The translations under genes and the position numbers were made by a program. Source: Mytilisepta virgata (lineage: Eukaryota; Mollusca; Bivalvia; Mytilida; Mytilidae). From it: DNA of 64,000 nucleotides. Within the stretch, counting starts at the first letter, position 1; each line of letters begins with the position of its first letter. The notes under the pieces were generated by a model, which searched no databases, was not told the DNA's origin, and saw nothing but the letters and a program-made list of their open reading frames with translations. Location: the NCBI GenBank assembly GCA_028015205.1, contig CM051514.1, positions 23,204,150 to 23,268,149 on the forward strand, in the 5' to 3' direction. Below are positions 46,600 through 57,836 of the stretch, one piece after another.

Positions 46600-47308
46600 A
46601 AGTTCAAAGGGGTGTAACTCCTAGAAAAAAAATTGAATCGTAATTTCCTGTCGATATGCACATTTATGTAGTATGTCCTTATTATATAAAAGGCTTCATG
46701 AAATTCTGTTGTGTGGTTTGAGAGGAGTTGCGATGACAAACTGTTGCAGTAGTACATTAAAGTAAATAAGTTCAAAGGGGCGTAACCCCTAGAAAAAAAA
46801 TTGAATCGCAATTTCCTGTCGATATGCACATCTACACAGTATGTCCTTATTATCTGAAAAGGTTTCATGAAATTCTGTTGTGTGGTTTGAGAGGAGTTGC
46901 GATGACAAACTGTTGCAGCAGTACATTAAAGTAAATAAGTTCAAAGGGGCGTAACTCCTAGAAAAAAAATTGAATCGAAATTTCCTGTCGATATGCACAT
47001 CTACGTAGTATGTCCTTATTATCTGAAAAGGTTTCATGAAATTCTGTTGTGTGGTTTGAGAGGAGTTGTGATGACAAACTGTTGCAGTAGTACATTAAAG
47101 TAAATAAGTTCAAAGGGGTGTAACTCCTAGAAAAAAAATTGAATCGCAATTTCCTGTCGATATGCACAACTACATAGTATGTCCGTATTATCTAAAAAGG
47201 TTTCGTGAAATTCTGTTGTGTGGTTTGAGAGGAGTTGCGATGACAAGAAACAGGACTGACGGACTGACGGAATGACGGACTGACGGACTGACGGACGGAC
47301 AGACGGAT

Positions 47309-47360
<52 letters not shown>
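46600..47360. mobile_element. Four-unit 169 bp tandem array with microsatellite and terminal stem-loop
   Basis: AGTTCAAAGGGG.GTAAC recurs at 46601, 46769, 46938 and 47107 (168-169 bp apart). Units are highly similar (GAATCGCAATTTCCTGTCGA, ATGCACATCTAC, TTGTGTGGTTTGAGAGGAGT). The last is followed by a GACGGACT/GACGGACG microsatellite (about 47254-47310) and then a stem-loop: ATTATACCC (47324-47332) pairs with GGGTATAAT (47351-47359), with inner CGCAA/TTGCG. Tandem cores, then a GACG-type microsatellite and a hairpin end fit the pearl-type bivalve elements, which are considered non-autonomous Helitron-like. Reverse-strand ORFs are repeat by-products. Confidence 0.8.
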
Positions 47361-47361
<1 letters not shown>

Positions 47362-48269
47362 ACTGCCTTATACTAGACCAAATAATTACGAATCGGTTGA
47401 TGTAGTGCAAACCATGATACATGCAATTCTCAGATACCTTCTTTCTTTCACCGTCATAGCTTTGCTTATCAGCAATGTCTATTTCTGTATTTTTGTTTGA
47501 TTGTTTGTTTGTTTGTTTGGTTTTTTTGGGGGGTTTCATTATTGGTCCTTCGGTCCTGGCTATCTCGGAAAATTCTTCTGCAGACGTCAGAAGACTGTCG
47601 GGCTGTAAATCAACCAATCAAATGTGTATGCTAGATATAATATATTAAGATTTTTTTATTTGTTCCTGGTTTTCCATGAATTTATAATACTATATATACT
47701 GCATTTACACGTCACATTTATCTGTAAAATGTAAGTAATAAAACCAGTATAAAGTGATTAAATTCATGTATCACGTCAAAAATCGCAATGAACTAATACT
47801 CCAAAACTTCAAATTCACTAAAGAATGATTAGCCCAGGCGATATGCAATGCTTGTTTTTAAGTCATTATCTTTTCCAATAATGGCCTGCTTTTAAAGATG
47901 AGATATACCAGAAATAAGATTAAGTACCATGTACATTGTAATTACATGTACCTCGTATATTTTTTTTATCAAACAATCTGCATTGTTCAGCGTGTTAAGC
48001 GTAATTTCAGATTCTATTGAACATGATTGATCCATTTGAAATGTTCATTGCTTTTTTCTGTCAGTACCTTCAGATGGCATAAAGATGGGAATCTCGCTTC
48101 TCATGTAATATGTACGGATGTCAAAGTGTTCGTACAAAACTGCACTTTGCCACGGCCATCTGAATCTACAAAAAAAATTAATTCAAAACTTAGATACTAG
48201 TATCCGCATCAATGAATTCAGAGCGTGATTTGGTTGGTTAATGCCCCACTTTTTGGACGTTAAACATCC
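47361..48269. other. No recognised feature
   Basis: A GTTT microsatellite lies at about 47495-47520. The reverse-strand frame at 47192-47617 crosses the microsatellite and is not credible. Confidence 0.35.
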
Positions 48270-48545
48270 TCTCAGTACATATTCACCCTTCCGAAGCACC
48301 CGATGTCACTCTCGGTTTTTAGTGGGAGTTCACATTGCTAGTGCTTTAGTTTTTTTCTTTTTTTTGGTTTTTTGGTTTTTTTTGTTCAGTTTATTATATG
48401 TTTTTTTATTCGTTTAATTGTACATATATCATTGTGGCGTTTGTTTGTTGTGTTCCATTCTCATGACTGTTTGTCCCTTGGATTTCGAATTTACGGACTT
48501 TTTTCCATTTTTTGTCGCTTCGGTATTCTTTTGCCGAAATTCAGT
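48270..48545 (+). repeat. Dispersed repeat family G, diverged copy
   Basis: CCCTTCCGAAGCACCCGATG, TCACTCTCGGTTTTTAGTG, then a T-rich tract and TGTCCCTTGGATTTCGAATT follow the family G order. A T/G-rich tract has expanded at 48350-48382. Confidence 0.5.
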
Positions 48546-50640
48546 AGATTTCGATATTGAATAGGCTAATGGCTGCCATGTAAACTTTTTAAGGTACACT
48601 TGTCTTACCGAAAGCGTTTTTTCAGTGAAACTCATTATCTGCTGACTTTTGCTTTCTGTTCCACTAACATTTCTGGAGTACTTTCGATGTATTGTTGAAA
48701 TGTTTCTCGTCTTGAAAATACTGGTGATAGGTCCCTGGATGTTTATGTAAATTGGAGTAAACAAAAATCCATTAATAGTATATCAAAGATGGGATTTATC
48801 TGAAACGGCTGTCCTTGACCTAAATGTAGGCTTTGTTTCTATTGTGCCGAATTCCCTAAACTATATCACATCAAACGTCATCAGACTCAGTTATCTTCCT
48901 AAATTAAAGCTCTCCTAATACGGCTTTCCAGTGCAATTTGAAAAATTCTAAGCCCAGTCGATACGCAAATGTTCATTCTTCAATTAAATCTACTTTCCGA
49001 TGATGGAATATTTATAAAATTAAATAAGTATTCCGTCATTACAAGAATAGATATTACTCTTATTTAATTATCTTTATTCAATTTTCGTTTTATCTTCTAT
49101 GACGATATAAAACAGAACTTATATTTGATTTCCAGCAATTAGGTTAAAAATTGAACAACTTATCCAACAGTCTCCATGCAATTTGTTAGCTGCAAAACAT
49201 TGTCTATTAAACAAAAGCAGTTTGAAATTCACTTGTCTTAAATTTGTTTTATATTTCATTACAGTCCATTTATTAATACCATTACATGTGGTTTGTATAT
49301 GCTGAAGAGGGATTAGGTGAAGAATACAAACGTGATACTGGTATTATCAGTATTATGTACAATACTAGAAAAAAATGTACTAATATTGTAACAAGTATCT
49401 AACATTATCTGCAATTTAGAAAATATGGGAAAAACTGGATTCCTGTATTGTCATATAATTTTTTTCTCTAAAAAAACTGGTATTCCAGAGTTCTAGACAG
49501 TGGGGGATATTGGTAATACCAGAGTTGCGTATACTAGAAAATATTGGTAATACCAGAGTTACAGATATTAGACAATAGAGCAGAAGAATATTATCTATCC
49601 TAGCAGACCTCGCGTTTTGAATATATTTTTTGTAATTTACCATGTTTCTTAAATTAACATAAGTTTCAGTTTGCCAAAACACTTGAGGTTTGAAAATTCC
49701 AAGTCCCATGGAACGTCCCAAATGCATACGACTGAGGTGTATAATTTTTCTGAAGTTCCTCTAAAGTACGAAATGCGTGTGTAGGGTAAGGTTGATGAAA
49801 TAAATGATAGCATTCTTACGGATTTATCTTCGTTTTTCAGACATGTTGTTGTATACAGTTGTTAATCCGCAAAAGCTCTTTCTACGCGTATTGTAATATT
49901 TTTTTTAATAATTGCAAAAAATGCTTTTATTAATAAAATAAGAATTAATTTATGTCGAAGATAAAGCCGGAATACTTTTAACTTTTAACTTTCTTCCTTA
50001 AATCATCGACTAATCACTAATATTTATGACAAAAGATATGTTTTTATTTTGACATAATAAATTTTCCACAGTAGTAATATACCTGCTTAGCCGACATCTC
50101 TCAATTAATTGCAAGAGCTTATAGCGACTACTCTCAACTCCAAAATAAGACATAAGCGTCTGAGTAATACACTGATGAATCAAGCTATGAAAAATCGTGC
50201 CGTCTTCGTTCCCTGAAAAAATTCGTTGGCATATTTCAAGACTTGATAGAAATATATGCAGTTTCTATTTCACAGTTTATAATGGATAGTCTTGATGAAA
50301 TTCTTTGAGCTATGTTGACCACTATTTACTGATGTGTCGTTTTTGGTAGCTATTTCTGTAAATAAATCAGAATAACAATATAATTGGGATGTTCCGGAAA
50401 AGATCCGGAGAGTGAAACCGGAAGTGTATTACGAAGGATTTTAACGATGTTGTAAAATTGTGCCATGTGCTTACATATGTACATATTATTTTTATACAAT
50501 TAATTGTTTTTAATTTCAATCCGACGTTTTTATTGATGCCTGATTATTGTTTGATTAACGACTTTCACACCTTTATTTAAAATGGTTATTTAGTTTAATG
50601 ATGTCAATCATCGATCGATTAAGGATGACTGTATTACGGT
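48546..50640. other. Mostly unrecognised, with a short 36-bp direct repeat
   Basis: TTGGTAATACCAGAGTT occurs twice at about 49510 and 49546, each followed by a similar TA...TAGA.AATA. The rest is AT-rich with no gene. Confidence 0.35.
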
Positions 50641-50659
50641 TCACTGATTTTCCAGGTAA

Positions 50660-50860
50660 AACATTGTTTCGGCCGATTTCTGGAGGTTAATTTGACAAGA
50701 ATATATATGTTCTCCGGAAAGTACGGCCGGTGTTCGGAATTCAGAGGGTCCGGTGTTCAGGGGATTTTTTTACGTGAATATATAGGCAAAAATTCCGGAC
50801 CGAAAGTAAAAGTCCGGTTTTCAAAGGAATCCGGTTTTCGGGGGTTCCACTGTATTTCTA
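50660..50860. repeat. CCGG-motif repeat
   Basis: TTCTCCGGAAAG, GGCCGGTGTTCGG, GGTCCGGTGTTCAGG, AATTCCGGACCG, AGTCCGGTTTTC and ATCCGGTTTTCGGGGGTTCC: a short CCGGT.TTC phrase repeats about six times at irregular spacing, far above background for this AT-rich region. It resembles a decayed minisatellite or repeat-element end. Confidence 0.5.
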
Positions 50861-50904
50861 ATAGTATGCAGTATTATCACTAAATGTATTTAGATACGAA
50901 ATAA

Positions 50905-51385
50905 TGTATTAGAATTTAGATTTTCATACTTTGGGCCAAAATGGGTTGAATTTCGAAATATTGCAATTTTAGCTTTCGACCTAAACTACTCTTTCCTTTT
51001 TTTTTGTCTAGTATTGTCATACACTTTATGTTGATGTCCAATATGCTTTTAGAATTTTGATTTTCAAAATTGGGACTAACAGGTGTCGAATTTTAGAGTT
51101 GTAATTTTAAGCTTGTTACCTAAATTCCTATTTAATTCCCATATAACATTGTCAAACACTGTATGTAGATCTGCTCTAAGGCTTTTGATTTTAGATTTTT
51201 CAAAACTTGGGGCGCACAGGTTTTATTTTTTTAAATTGTGAATTTAACCTTGTGGCCTAAACTCCTCTCATTTTTCACCTACATTTGTATAAACCGTAGA
51301 TGCTCAGGTAGGCTTTAGAATTTTGATTTTCAAAAATTTGGCCCATATTAAAACCTATGATTGTGAAATTGGTACATAGGGATAT
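50905..51385. repeat. ~130 bp tandem array
   Basis: TTTAGAATTTTGATTTTCAAA and variants (about 50913, 51050, 51180, 51312) each precede a GGG.C.A.AGG block, then GCAATTTTA / GTAATTTTA and a CCTAAACT.CTC.T block. Four diverged units. Confidence 0.7.
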
Positions 51386-51943
51386 AACATGTCGGGATAG
51401 TAGCCGTTTGAGACTTCCTCCATGTAGTTTCTTTTGTCAGTGTAATTGATTAATGATACAATATATGATTAGACAGCAAGGAAGGTAGTTAATTTAAGAA
51501 TATTAGATATATTTGGTTTTGCATGAAAATCTAACACAGAAAAAAATCAAGACTTTACACTGTATCGATTTTGCACTATGCGGCCGAAAGTATATTTTTC
51601 CAAATTAACTGTAAGCTTAATACATGTAGTTATAAATGAGGAAATGTTGATATACAATGTAAGTCTTCTTATGATAATATTTTACAGGAGACCCACAAGC
51701 TAAAGTAAAAAATGTCAAATCATAATTATTCCAGAAATGTTTTTTTTTTTCTTTCAATGAATATTCCGAGTGGTAATTAATTTGTTAATTGGAAGATAAA
51801 TTTCACTAGCTTTATCATTTACATGTTTTTATTTGATTTGTCGTGTGGTTTATGTCTTTGCCTTTTTTTCTTTTTTTTCTATATTTCTATTTTCTATAAT
51901 ATTTTGTGATTTTCAAGAGATCGAATTGCTTTTAAAATTTGGT
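51386..51943. other. No recognised feature
   Basis: AT-rich, T-runs around 51738 and 51870. Confidence 0.35.
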
Positions 51944-52325
51944 ATAATGAGGTTTCCCATTTCTTTTGCAGAAATGCGCATATGGTCTTGTATGTTTTCC
52001 CGTTGTCTTTATGTGATGTGCAGTTAATGCATTCGTGTTTCTCGGTTGCTTTCCGAAATTTTTCAAGAATTCCACTAGTCTTTTGAAGTTGGTATTTTGA
52101 GGTTTTCCAGTTGTCATTAAATATGCAGTTTGTCTAGTTGGGATTCGCTGTTGTCTTTTGGAATAGTAGAAATGCGCAGCTTGTCTAATTGTGTTTCTCC
52201 CGTTGTCTTCAAGAAATACCTAGTTGATCTAATTGGGTTTCCCTTGTTGTTTTCTAGACATGTACAGCTTATCTTTTGGGTTCCCCCCACTGCTTTTCAG
52301 AAATGTTCATTGAACGCAAGGAATT
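51944..52325. repeat. ~47-50 bp degenerate minisatellite, about 8 units
   Basis: Unit consensus approximately GGTTTCCCGTTGTCTTTCAG then AAATGCGCAGCTTGTCTAATTG. It is clearest at 52120-52260. Older units at 51950-52115 are more diverged. The two antisense and sense open frames over it are by-products. Confidence 0.6.
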
Positions 52326-53284
52326 GAGCATCTAAGATTATTTTCGTTTCCTTTTTCGATATCTTGACAATAAAAGGACGAATAAAACGTTTTCTACATT
52401 TCAAAATCTAATTTTTTGATGACATTTACGTAAATATTTTATATAAAAACTGAGTTCTCTGCCAAAAGGTATATCGGTCATGTTAGTTGTACAGATTACT
52501 TACAACGAACTCTCAATACATTTCTAAAAATATACAGCAAGATATTTCCAATAATGCTTCCCACTTTAAAATTTACTCTGCTTAGTAATTAAATTTATTC
52601 TATAGTTCTAAACGATAAATGTACAAAAGTGTTAAAACTTAATTTATTATCTGTTAAGGGACATTTATCAGCAATATTTACGACGAAATAATGCGATATA
52701 GATATCAGATTTAAAAGCAAATCCAAAGATAGTGCAATTACCATCTATTGTAAAGTGGTACGTATAACTTTTGCGCCATATAATTTAAAATAATGTTTTA
52801 AACCAAAATAAATATCAACGTTAAATGATATTCTAGAACCGTATATAATAGCATTGACGTACAATTACTGATGTACAGCTGTACATAAATATAAATTAAA
52901 TTCCATAGACATTTTTTTGAATATCTAATTGCAGAATCAAGTCAAGTCTGTACTTGTTCCCTACTTTACTGAATTGAAGAATCAGATTTTTGAAAAGATA
53001 GATGCACGTACAAATGTACCTCATGAGAAATTATTTCTCACTTTTCTGGAGCTTTCACACGATACGATTTTTTTATCAGATTTTGTTTTCGGTTCTATTC
53101 TACTTTAAATTGGATAGTGTACACAAAAGTATCGAAAGTAAAATTAAAAAGTCGATTTTGAATCAATTCATTTCTGCTTTCTATCCGAAAATTTGATGGG
53201 AATCGAATCATGAGAACGCGTTTTCGATTCGATTGAATTTTTGCCTTTTTGTAAAGAGCGTAAAATAACGAAAAAATGGTGATA
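52326..53284. other. No recognised feature
   Basis: AT-rich, no gene. Confidence 0.35.
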
Positions 53285-53645
53285 ATATTTCCTAAATTGG
53301 AGTCATCCTTATAAAGGTTTTATGGACGTCATCATGACTTGGTTGACAGGTATGAAAAAACCGTTTCCCAGATGAAAATGGACCTGTTCCATTGATGTTA
53401 TCCCTTTCTCATATTGGATTTGACATGGGCTGCATGGCGGGCGTCCTGCAGGAAGCAGAGACTGCTTACTCTTCCAGAGCACCTAAGTCTACCCCTGGTG
53501 TTTTGGTGGGGTCCATGTTGTTCATATGTTTTTAGTTTTTAATTGTAGTGCGCGTATTGTTTTGGTCTTCTCTTCGTTGTTTTTCGGAGTTTGTCAGTTA
53601 TTTTCCTCTCCGTCGAATATCCCTTTGGTATTTCTTGACTTTACT
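53285..53645 (+). repeat. Dispersed repeat family G variant, forward copy
   Basis: GGAGTCATCCTTATAAAGG, TTTTATGGACGTCATCATGA, AATGGACCTGTTCCATTGAT, CTTACTCTTCCAGAGCACCT, CCCCTGGTGTTTTGGTGGGG, TTGTTTTTCGGAGTTTGTC and TATTTCTTGACTTTACTT. Matches the inverse of 30885-31270 over ~360 bp, and its distal half matches 59165-59330. Confidence 0.75.
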
Positions 53646-54425
53646 TAATAATGATGATGATGATTTCAATAATAACAAGGATTTAATTGTCTATAGACAA
53701 GTTTAAATTCAGTATGCTAGCAACGACAACAAGATCTTTTTTTTCTTTTATTTTCTATGTATCAGGGCTATTTTCACCCTATAAGGGCCTTTCTTTTCAT
53801 CTTCGTGTTTTAATACGGCGTAAATGTGAATTCATAAACTATGTGACGTTAAATAAATGTATTACGTCTCTATATTACTGGAAATCGATTTTTTAATTTT
53901 TTTTCCTTTAATTTTGTTTTTGCTCTAATTCTCAGTACCTGTTACTGTAATACTAACTTTTATACCGTAATCTTCTGAAATGCGTTAAACAAACTGCTTT
54001 ATTTTGAAACGTTTTAGAAAACCCTTCCGGTCACATGATAAACGTAATCGAAACATTTCGTAAAACTAAAGTGTTCATGACAATGCGTTTCGAAAACACT
54101 CATCTAAATCGCAATATCAAGAATGTACGCCTAAAAAGTTTCCGATATTTCGTATTACCCAATATGTTTTCGAAACGTTTTGACAATGAACAGACGTGTA
54201 AACGCATAAAATATTTCAAAACACTTCGAAAACTATTAGCGTTGCGCAATAAAAATACGCGAGAACACCATGAACACACCATTAATTTGTCTTTATTATT
54301 CCGAGCACCTGCGTCGTTGTAGTCACTATTATACATGTTCCTAAACAATTGAACGGAAAATCATTTCGCTTGAACACTTTGCATGGCAGATATCGGTGTC
54401 TTATATTTTTCCTAGATCATTAAAA
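53646..54425. other. CpG-containing stretch with overlapping sense/antisense frames, unrecognised
   Basis: Between 54030 and 54260 a TTTCGAAA-like phrase recurs (TTTCGAAAAC, TTTTCGAAACG, CACTTCGAAAAC), and open frames occur on both strands (54035-54322 forward, 54100-54348 reverse). It may be a decayed short repeat. I do not recognise a gene. Confidence 0.35.
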
Positions 54426-54620
54426 TCCATATTTGTCCTCGTAAATCCATATTGGACCTGGTATCAGTATTTCCATATTGGCCCTGAAAATATGTGATAA
54501 AAAAGATAATGGCATGGCATTTTGCTTATTGGCCCTGGTATCAGCCCTCGACCCATATTGGACCTCGAGCTCAATATGGGAATCTCGGGCTGATACCAGG
54601 GTCAATATGGAAAATGCCAT
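54426..54620. repeat. Fold-back hairpin element, ~46 bp arms
   Basis: Left arm 54514-54559 (ATGGCATTTT, ATTGGCCCTGGTATCAGCCC, CCCATATT) pairs with right arm 54573-54620 (AATATGGG, GGGCTGATACCAGGGTCAAT, AAAATGCCAT) with few mismatches. The loop is a short CTCGAG-containing spacer. A partial extra copy of arm-like phrases (CCATATTGGACCTGGTATCA) precedes it at 54450. No coding capacity. Confidence 0.85.
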
Positions 54621-56091
54621 GTAATAATCTGTAAAAACTGCTGTCCTTCAGAACATATGTTATGAACTAACTTTTCTTGTTCTTTAAAAAAATCCTCATC
54701 AACTGATAAAACAGTAATAGGACATGCATCTTAACAAAAGCTAGAATTTTAACCAGGAAGTCATGCATAATGCATTGCTTGTTACTTAAAGCTGCAGTGG
54801 TATCCGTAATTCAATATATCATTGTGTTCATTTTGTACAATTAACATTCATTTTCTGCAGAAATTGCGATAGATAATAGTCTTCTATTGAACATTCTAGC
54901 TATAAAAATGCTTTGAAGTTGTTATAAAACCAAGATTAACCATAATTAATGAGTTATTGTCTGGTATGTGCTTTTACAAAATAGAGAAATAAAACCAGAG
55001 TGTTTATTCGAGACATCAGTTTAAGGATATTATGTTTTCTATAATGTATATCTATTGGTGACAATCTGATCTTATTGCCTTTTTCATGCGGGTTTTATTA
55101 TAGTTTGTACGTTAATTTTTACTAAATGAAATAATAGTCTTATTGACATTTTATTGAAATTTTAAATTGAAATTCAACATTTAACTAAATACACGAGGAT
55201 GATGATCAGAAAGTCAAAACAACAATTAAAATGTTAAACTTTGATTATACAGAGGAAGGACAACAAGAAATACTCTTGAGCGTTTCTCCTGTACAACAAT
55301 GAATTTTCTTTACAAAAGAAACTTTGACTTGATTAATATCGTTAGGTGCTAATATTTTACCAACCGAGTATTGTTCAAATTAAGTGTTATAAGTTGAAAT
55401 TAATGAATATAAAAACTTTAAATCTGTTTTAATTAATGTGGTCTTCCGCTTTGATGCTAGTTATTACCCCACTGAAAATTATACGTTTAAATGAAATCTG
55501 AAGCCATTTATACGAGTTAATGTATTTCTTTTTAAGTACAAGTAGTTCAATCGGCAGAATTTATTTCATATTTGTTTTCCAAATGCTAATGACATCTACT
55601 ATAGTAACTGTTCTATATGCATTAAAAACAGTCAACCATGTTTTAAAGGACCCTTCTATATATCAACCACTGGCTTTAAAGGGCATTTTAAGAGAAGCCA
55701 TGTCACGAGTCCTGTAAAATTAACCTCTGTCTATATGACACCTGACCATAAATGACATAAAATTCTCGTGACCTTATATATGCTATATAAAAGTTTGACA
55801 TCTAAAATGATAAGTTTTGTCATCAAGAAATCAATTGCCGAATAGTATGTATCATCTAACTGATGTTTTTTCTACATATACTAAAACATGACAGTGACCG
55901 AAAAAAAACCAATACTTAAACATCGTACCTTGCATCATCTCTACAATTGGCACTTACTTTTGCTCTATTTCGTTCATTCGTATTATGTCTGAAGGTTTTG
56001 TTAATGATCTGCTTCTACATAATTGAATCTCTCAGAAATCCTATAAATGCCAATTTAAAACTCTACTATTATTCTCCGGGATGAAGTACTA
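54621..56091. other. No recognised feature
   Basis: AT-rich, no gene. Confidence 0.35.
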
Positions 56092-56532
56092 TTGAACCTT
56101 TCTGTTAAAGGTCAGATACAAATTATTTATGGCGTCAATATTGACAATCCATGTACACGTAGGGTTACAACTGCTGGATCTACAGACTATAATTGTGGAC
56201 AGAATATTAAGACAAAAGATCAATTGGCCTTTAGAGGTTATTCTATAGTCTTAGTGTGTAAAGACGTTTCCTTGTGGAATTTATGTTACATTTTATTGAG
56301 AAAGGAACTATCCAATCATGTTGAAAATGTATTCGGCTTGATACATAAATCTTGTTCTATTGAAACTGATACTGTTGTCGGTTTCATATCAGCGGAAACG
56401 GAAGAGACACTTTTTTACTACTGGGATTGGCAATGGCAGTATACATTCCAAAATGATAAGGGTCAAATCTGGTTTGTTTTAGCTTGTTTTGGAGCGAAAA
56501 AAAAATTGAACAGAAATAGATGTAAGAATTAA
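56092..56532 (+). CDS. Longest plus-strand open frame, unassigned
   Basis: 146 codons, but starting only at a TTG, and there is no ATG anywhere inside. It could therefore be real only as an internal exon. Composition is fairly protein-like (cysteines at NPCTRR and DYNCGQ, a tryptophan-rich WDWQWQYTF stretch), and the end is basic (KKKLNRNRCKN). No domain recognised. It may be a decayed element fragment. Confidence 0.12.
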   Translation: MNLSVKGQIQIIYGVNIDNPCTRRVTTAGSTDYNCGQNIKTKDQLAFRGYSIVLVCKDVSLWNLCYILLRKELSNHVENVFGLIHKSCSIETDTVVGFISAETEETLFYYWDWQWQYTFQNDKGQIWFVLACFGAKKKLNRNRCKN

Positions 56533-57557
56533 GTTTATAATCATATTCGGTTTGAACCTTAAAGAAAGGATTATGTCATAACTTACTTGATGAAATTATC
56601 AACTACCTGGCTGGGCTTGTAGAAATAGCCTACGAATGTGTGAAATTAGCCAAAAGTCTGAATTTACCAGTTTTTTTCTTACGTGGACATACAATATACT
56701 CGATCTTCCGAAACGTGTCTTAAAATTACTCGAAATATTCCCGGCTCAAATATGTCTTAATTTTATTTGGCAAAGTCTCGACAATCTTTAAAATTCTAAA
56801 CATTATTCTCGACATTCCTGGTTTGGTTTGACTTTAATTTGTCTTAATATACTTGGCCATTACAAAATTTCATTTTACATTCGTTCCTAACATATTAAGC
56901 ATGCTATTTCAAACATTTGCTCCTTTATGTGTCTCAACATGATCAATATAACCTTTCTTATCAAATTTAAAGTTTTTATTGAAATTTATTTAAAAAAATA
57001 TTCTGTCAAGAACGGAGTGAGTAAAAATAAGGTGGTTACATGTAATAAGAGCATTAAGGAAGATGAGATAAGAAGATCTTTTTTATATATTTTCATGCAG
57101 ATGCAGTTGCAATATGACAATCATAAATCTGTGGATAGAAACATTGACTAGTATATAAATGTGTTCTACATCAACTAATTAAATTTTTTATCATCAGCTC
57201 AATCAGCGTGGAAACATGAAAGAAAAAACTATTACAAATTAAGTATAATCCTTTAAAACAATAATCATTGTACGTTTTGCACTCTAAGTAAATACAACCT
57301 TTTAAAAACAATTATATATGTACATTAACACTCACGTGCAGTCAGACATTCATATCAACATGTGCCAGACTTGTCTAAAACAAGGAAACCATTATTACAA
57401 ATCTTCAAAATTACCTCCTTTGATTTAAACTAATCTGTGTAGATGAAATGTGAATGGTTGCCACATAAAAATGAAACGTATATTGATCTTAAGTATTTGA
57501 ATGGTTGCCAAATAAAAAATTGATAATGAAAGGAATATTTATATTTAGACTGTAGGA
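56533..57557. other. No recognised feature
   Basis: AT-rich, no gene. Confidence 0.35.
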
Positions 57558-57561
57558 TTAA

Positions 57562-57832
57562 GGTATCCGGACCATAAATGACCACATGATTATTCAAAAG
57601 TTCCCGGATGTTCCATACAACGCAATTGAAATGACCTCGGTAATTATCGGCAAACTTCGGAAATGCCAATATAACTAAGTTGTTTTTACAGACTCTGCAT
57701 ATAAGCAACTAAGTGTGTTTCGACTTGAGAAAAATATATATACAATATTCCAGCTTTAAATTGTTTGGTTCAGCCATTCACGTTCAAAAAGAGATACAAT
57801 TTTTGATCATGATCTATTATGGTCCGGATACC
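57562..57832. mobile_element. TTAA-flanked 271 bp MITE
   Basis: Left end GGTATCCGGACCATAA begins at 57562; the complement of the right end is GGTATCCGGACCATAA, ending at 57832. Both sides are immediately flanked by TTAA (57558-57561 and 57833-57836). TTAA duplications are typical of piggyBac and Kolobok transposons. No transposase is present; the open frames over the element have no recognised motif. Confidence 0.8.
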
Positions 57833-57836
57833 TTAA

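Noticed and set aside
46572..47167. Reverse-strand repetitive protein (three overlapping ORFs)
   Set aside because: The frames exist only because the 169 bp unit repeats; peptides are copies of one another and change frame between units.
47192..47617. 141-codon reverse-strand gene
   Set aside because: It crosses the GACGG and GTTT microsatellites, which produce the serine/arginine-rich and asparagine/lysine-rich stretches.
54035..54348. Overlapping sense and antisense genes
   Set aside because: Basic, low-complexity translations with TTTCGAAA repeats and no recognisable domain; probably an effect of base composition.
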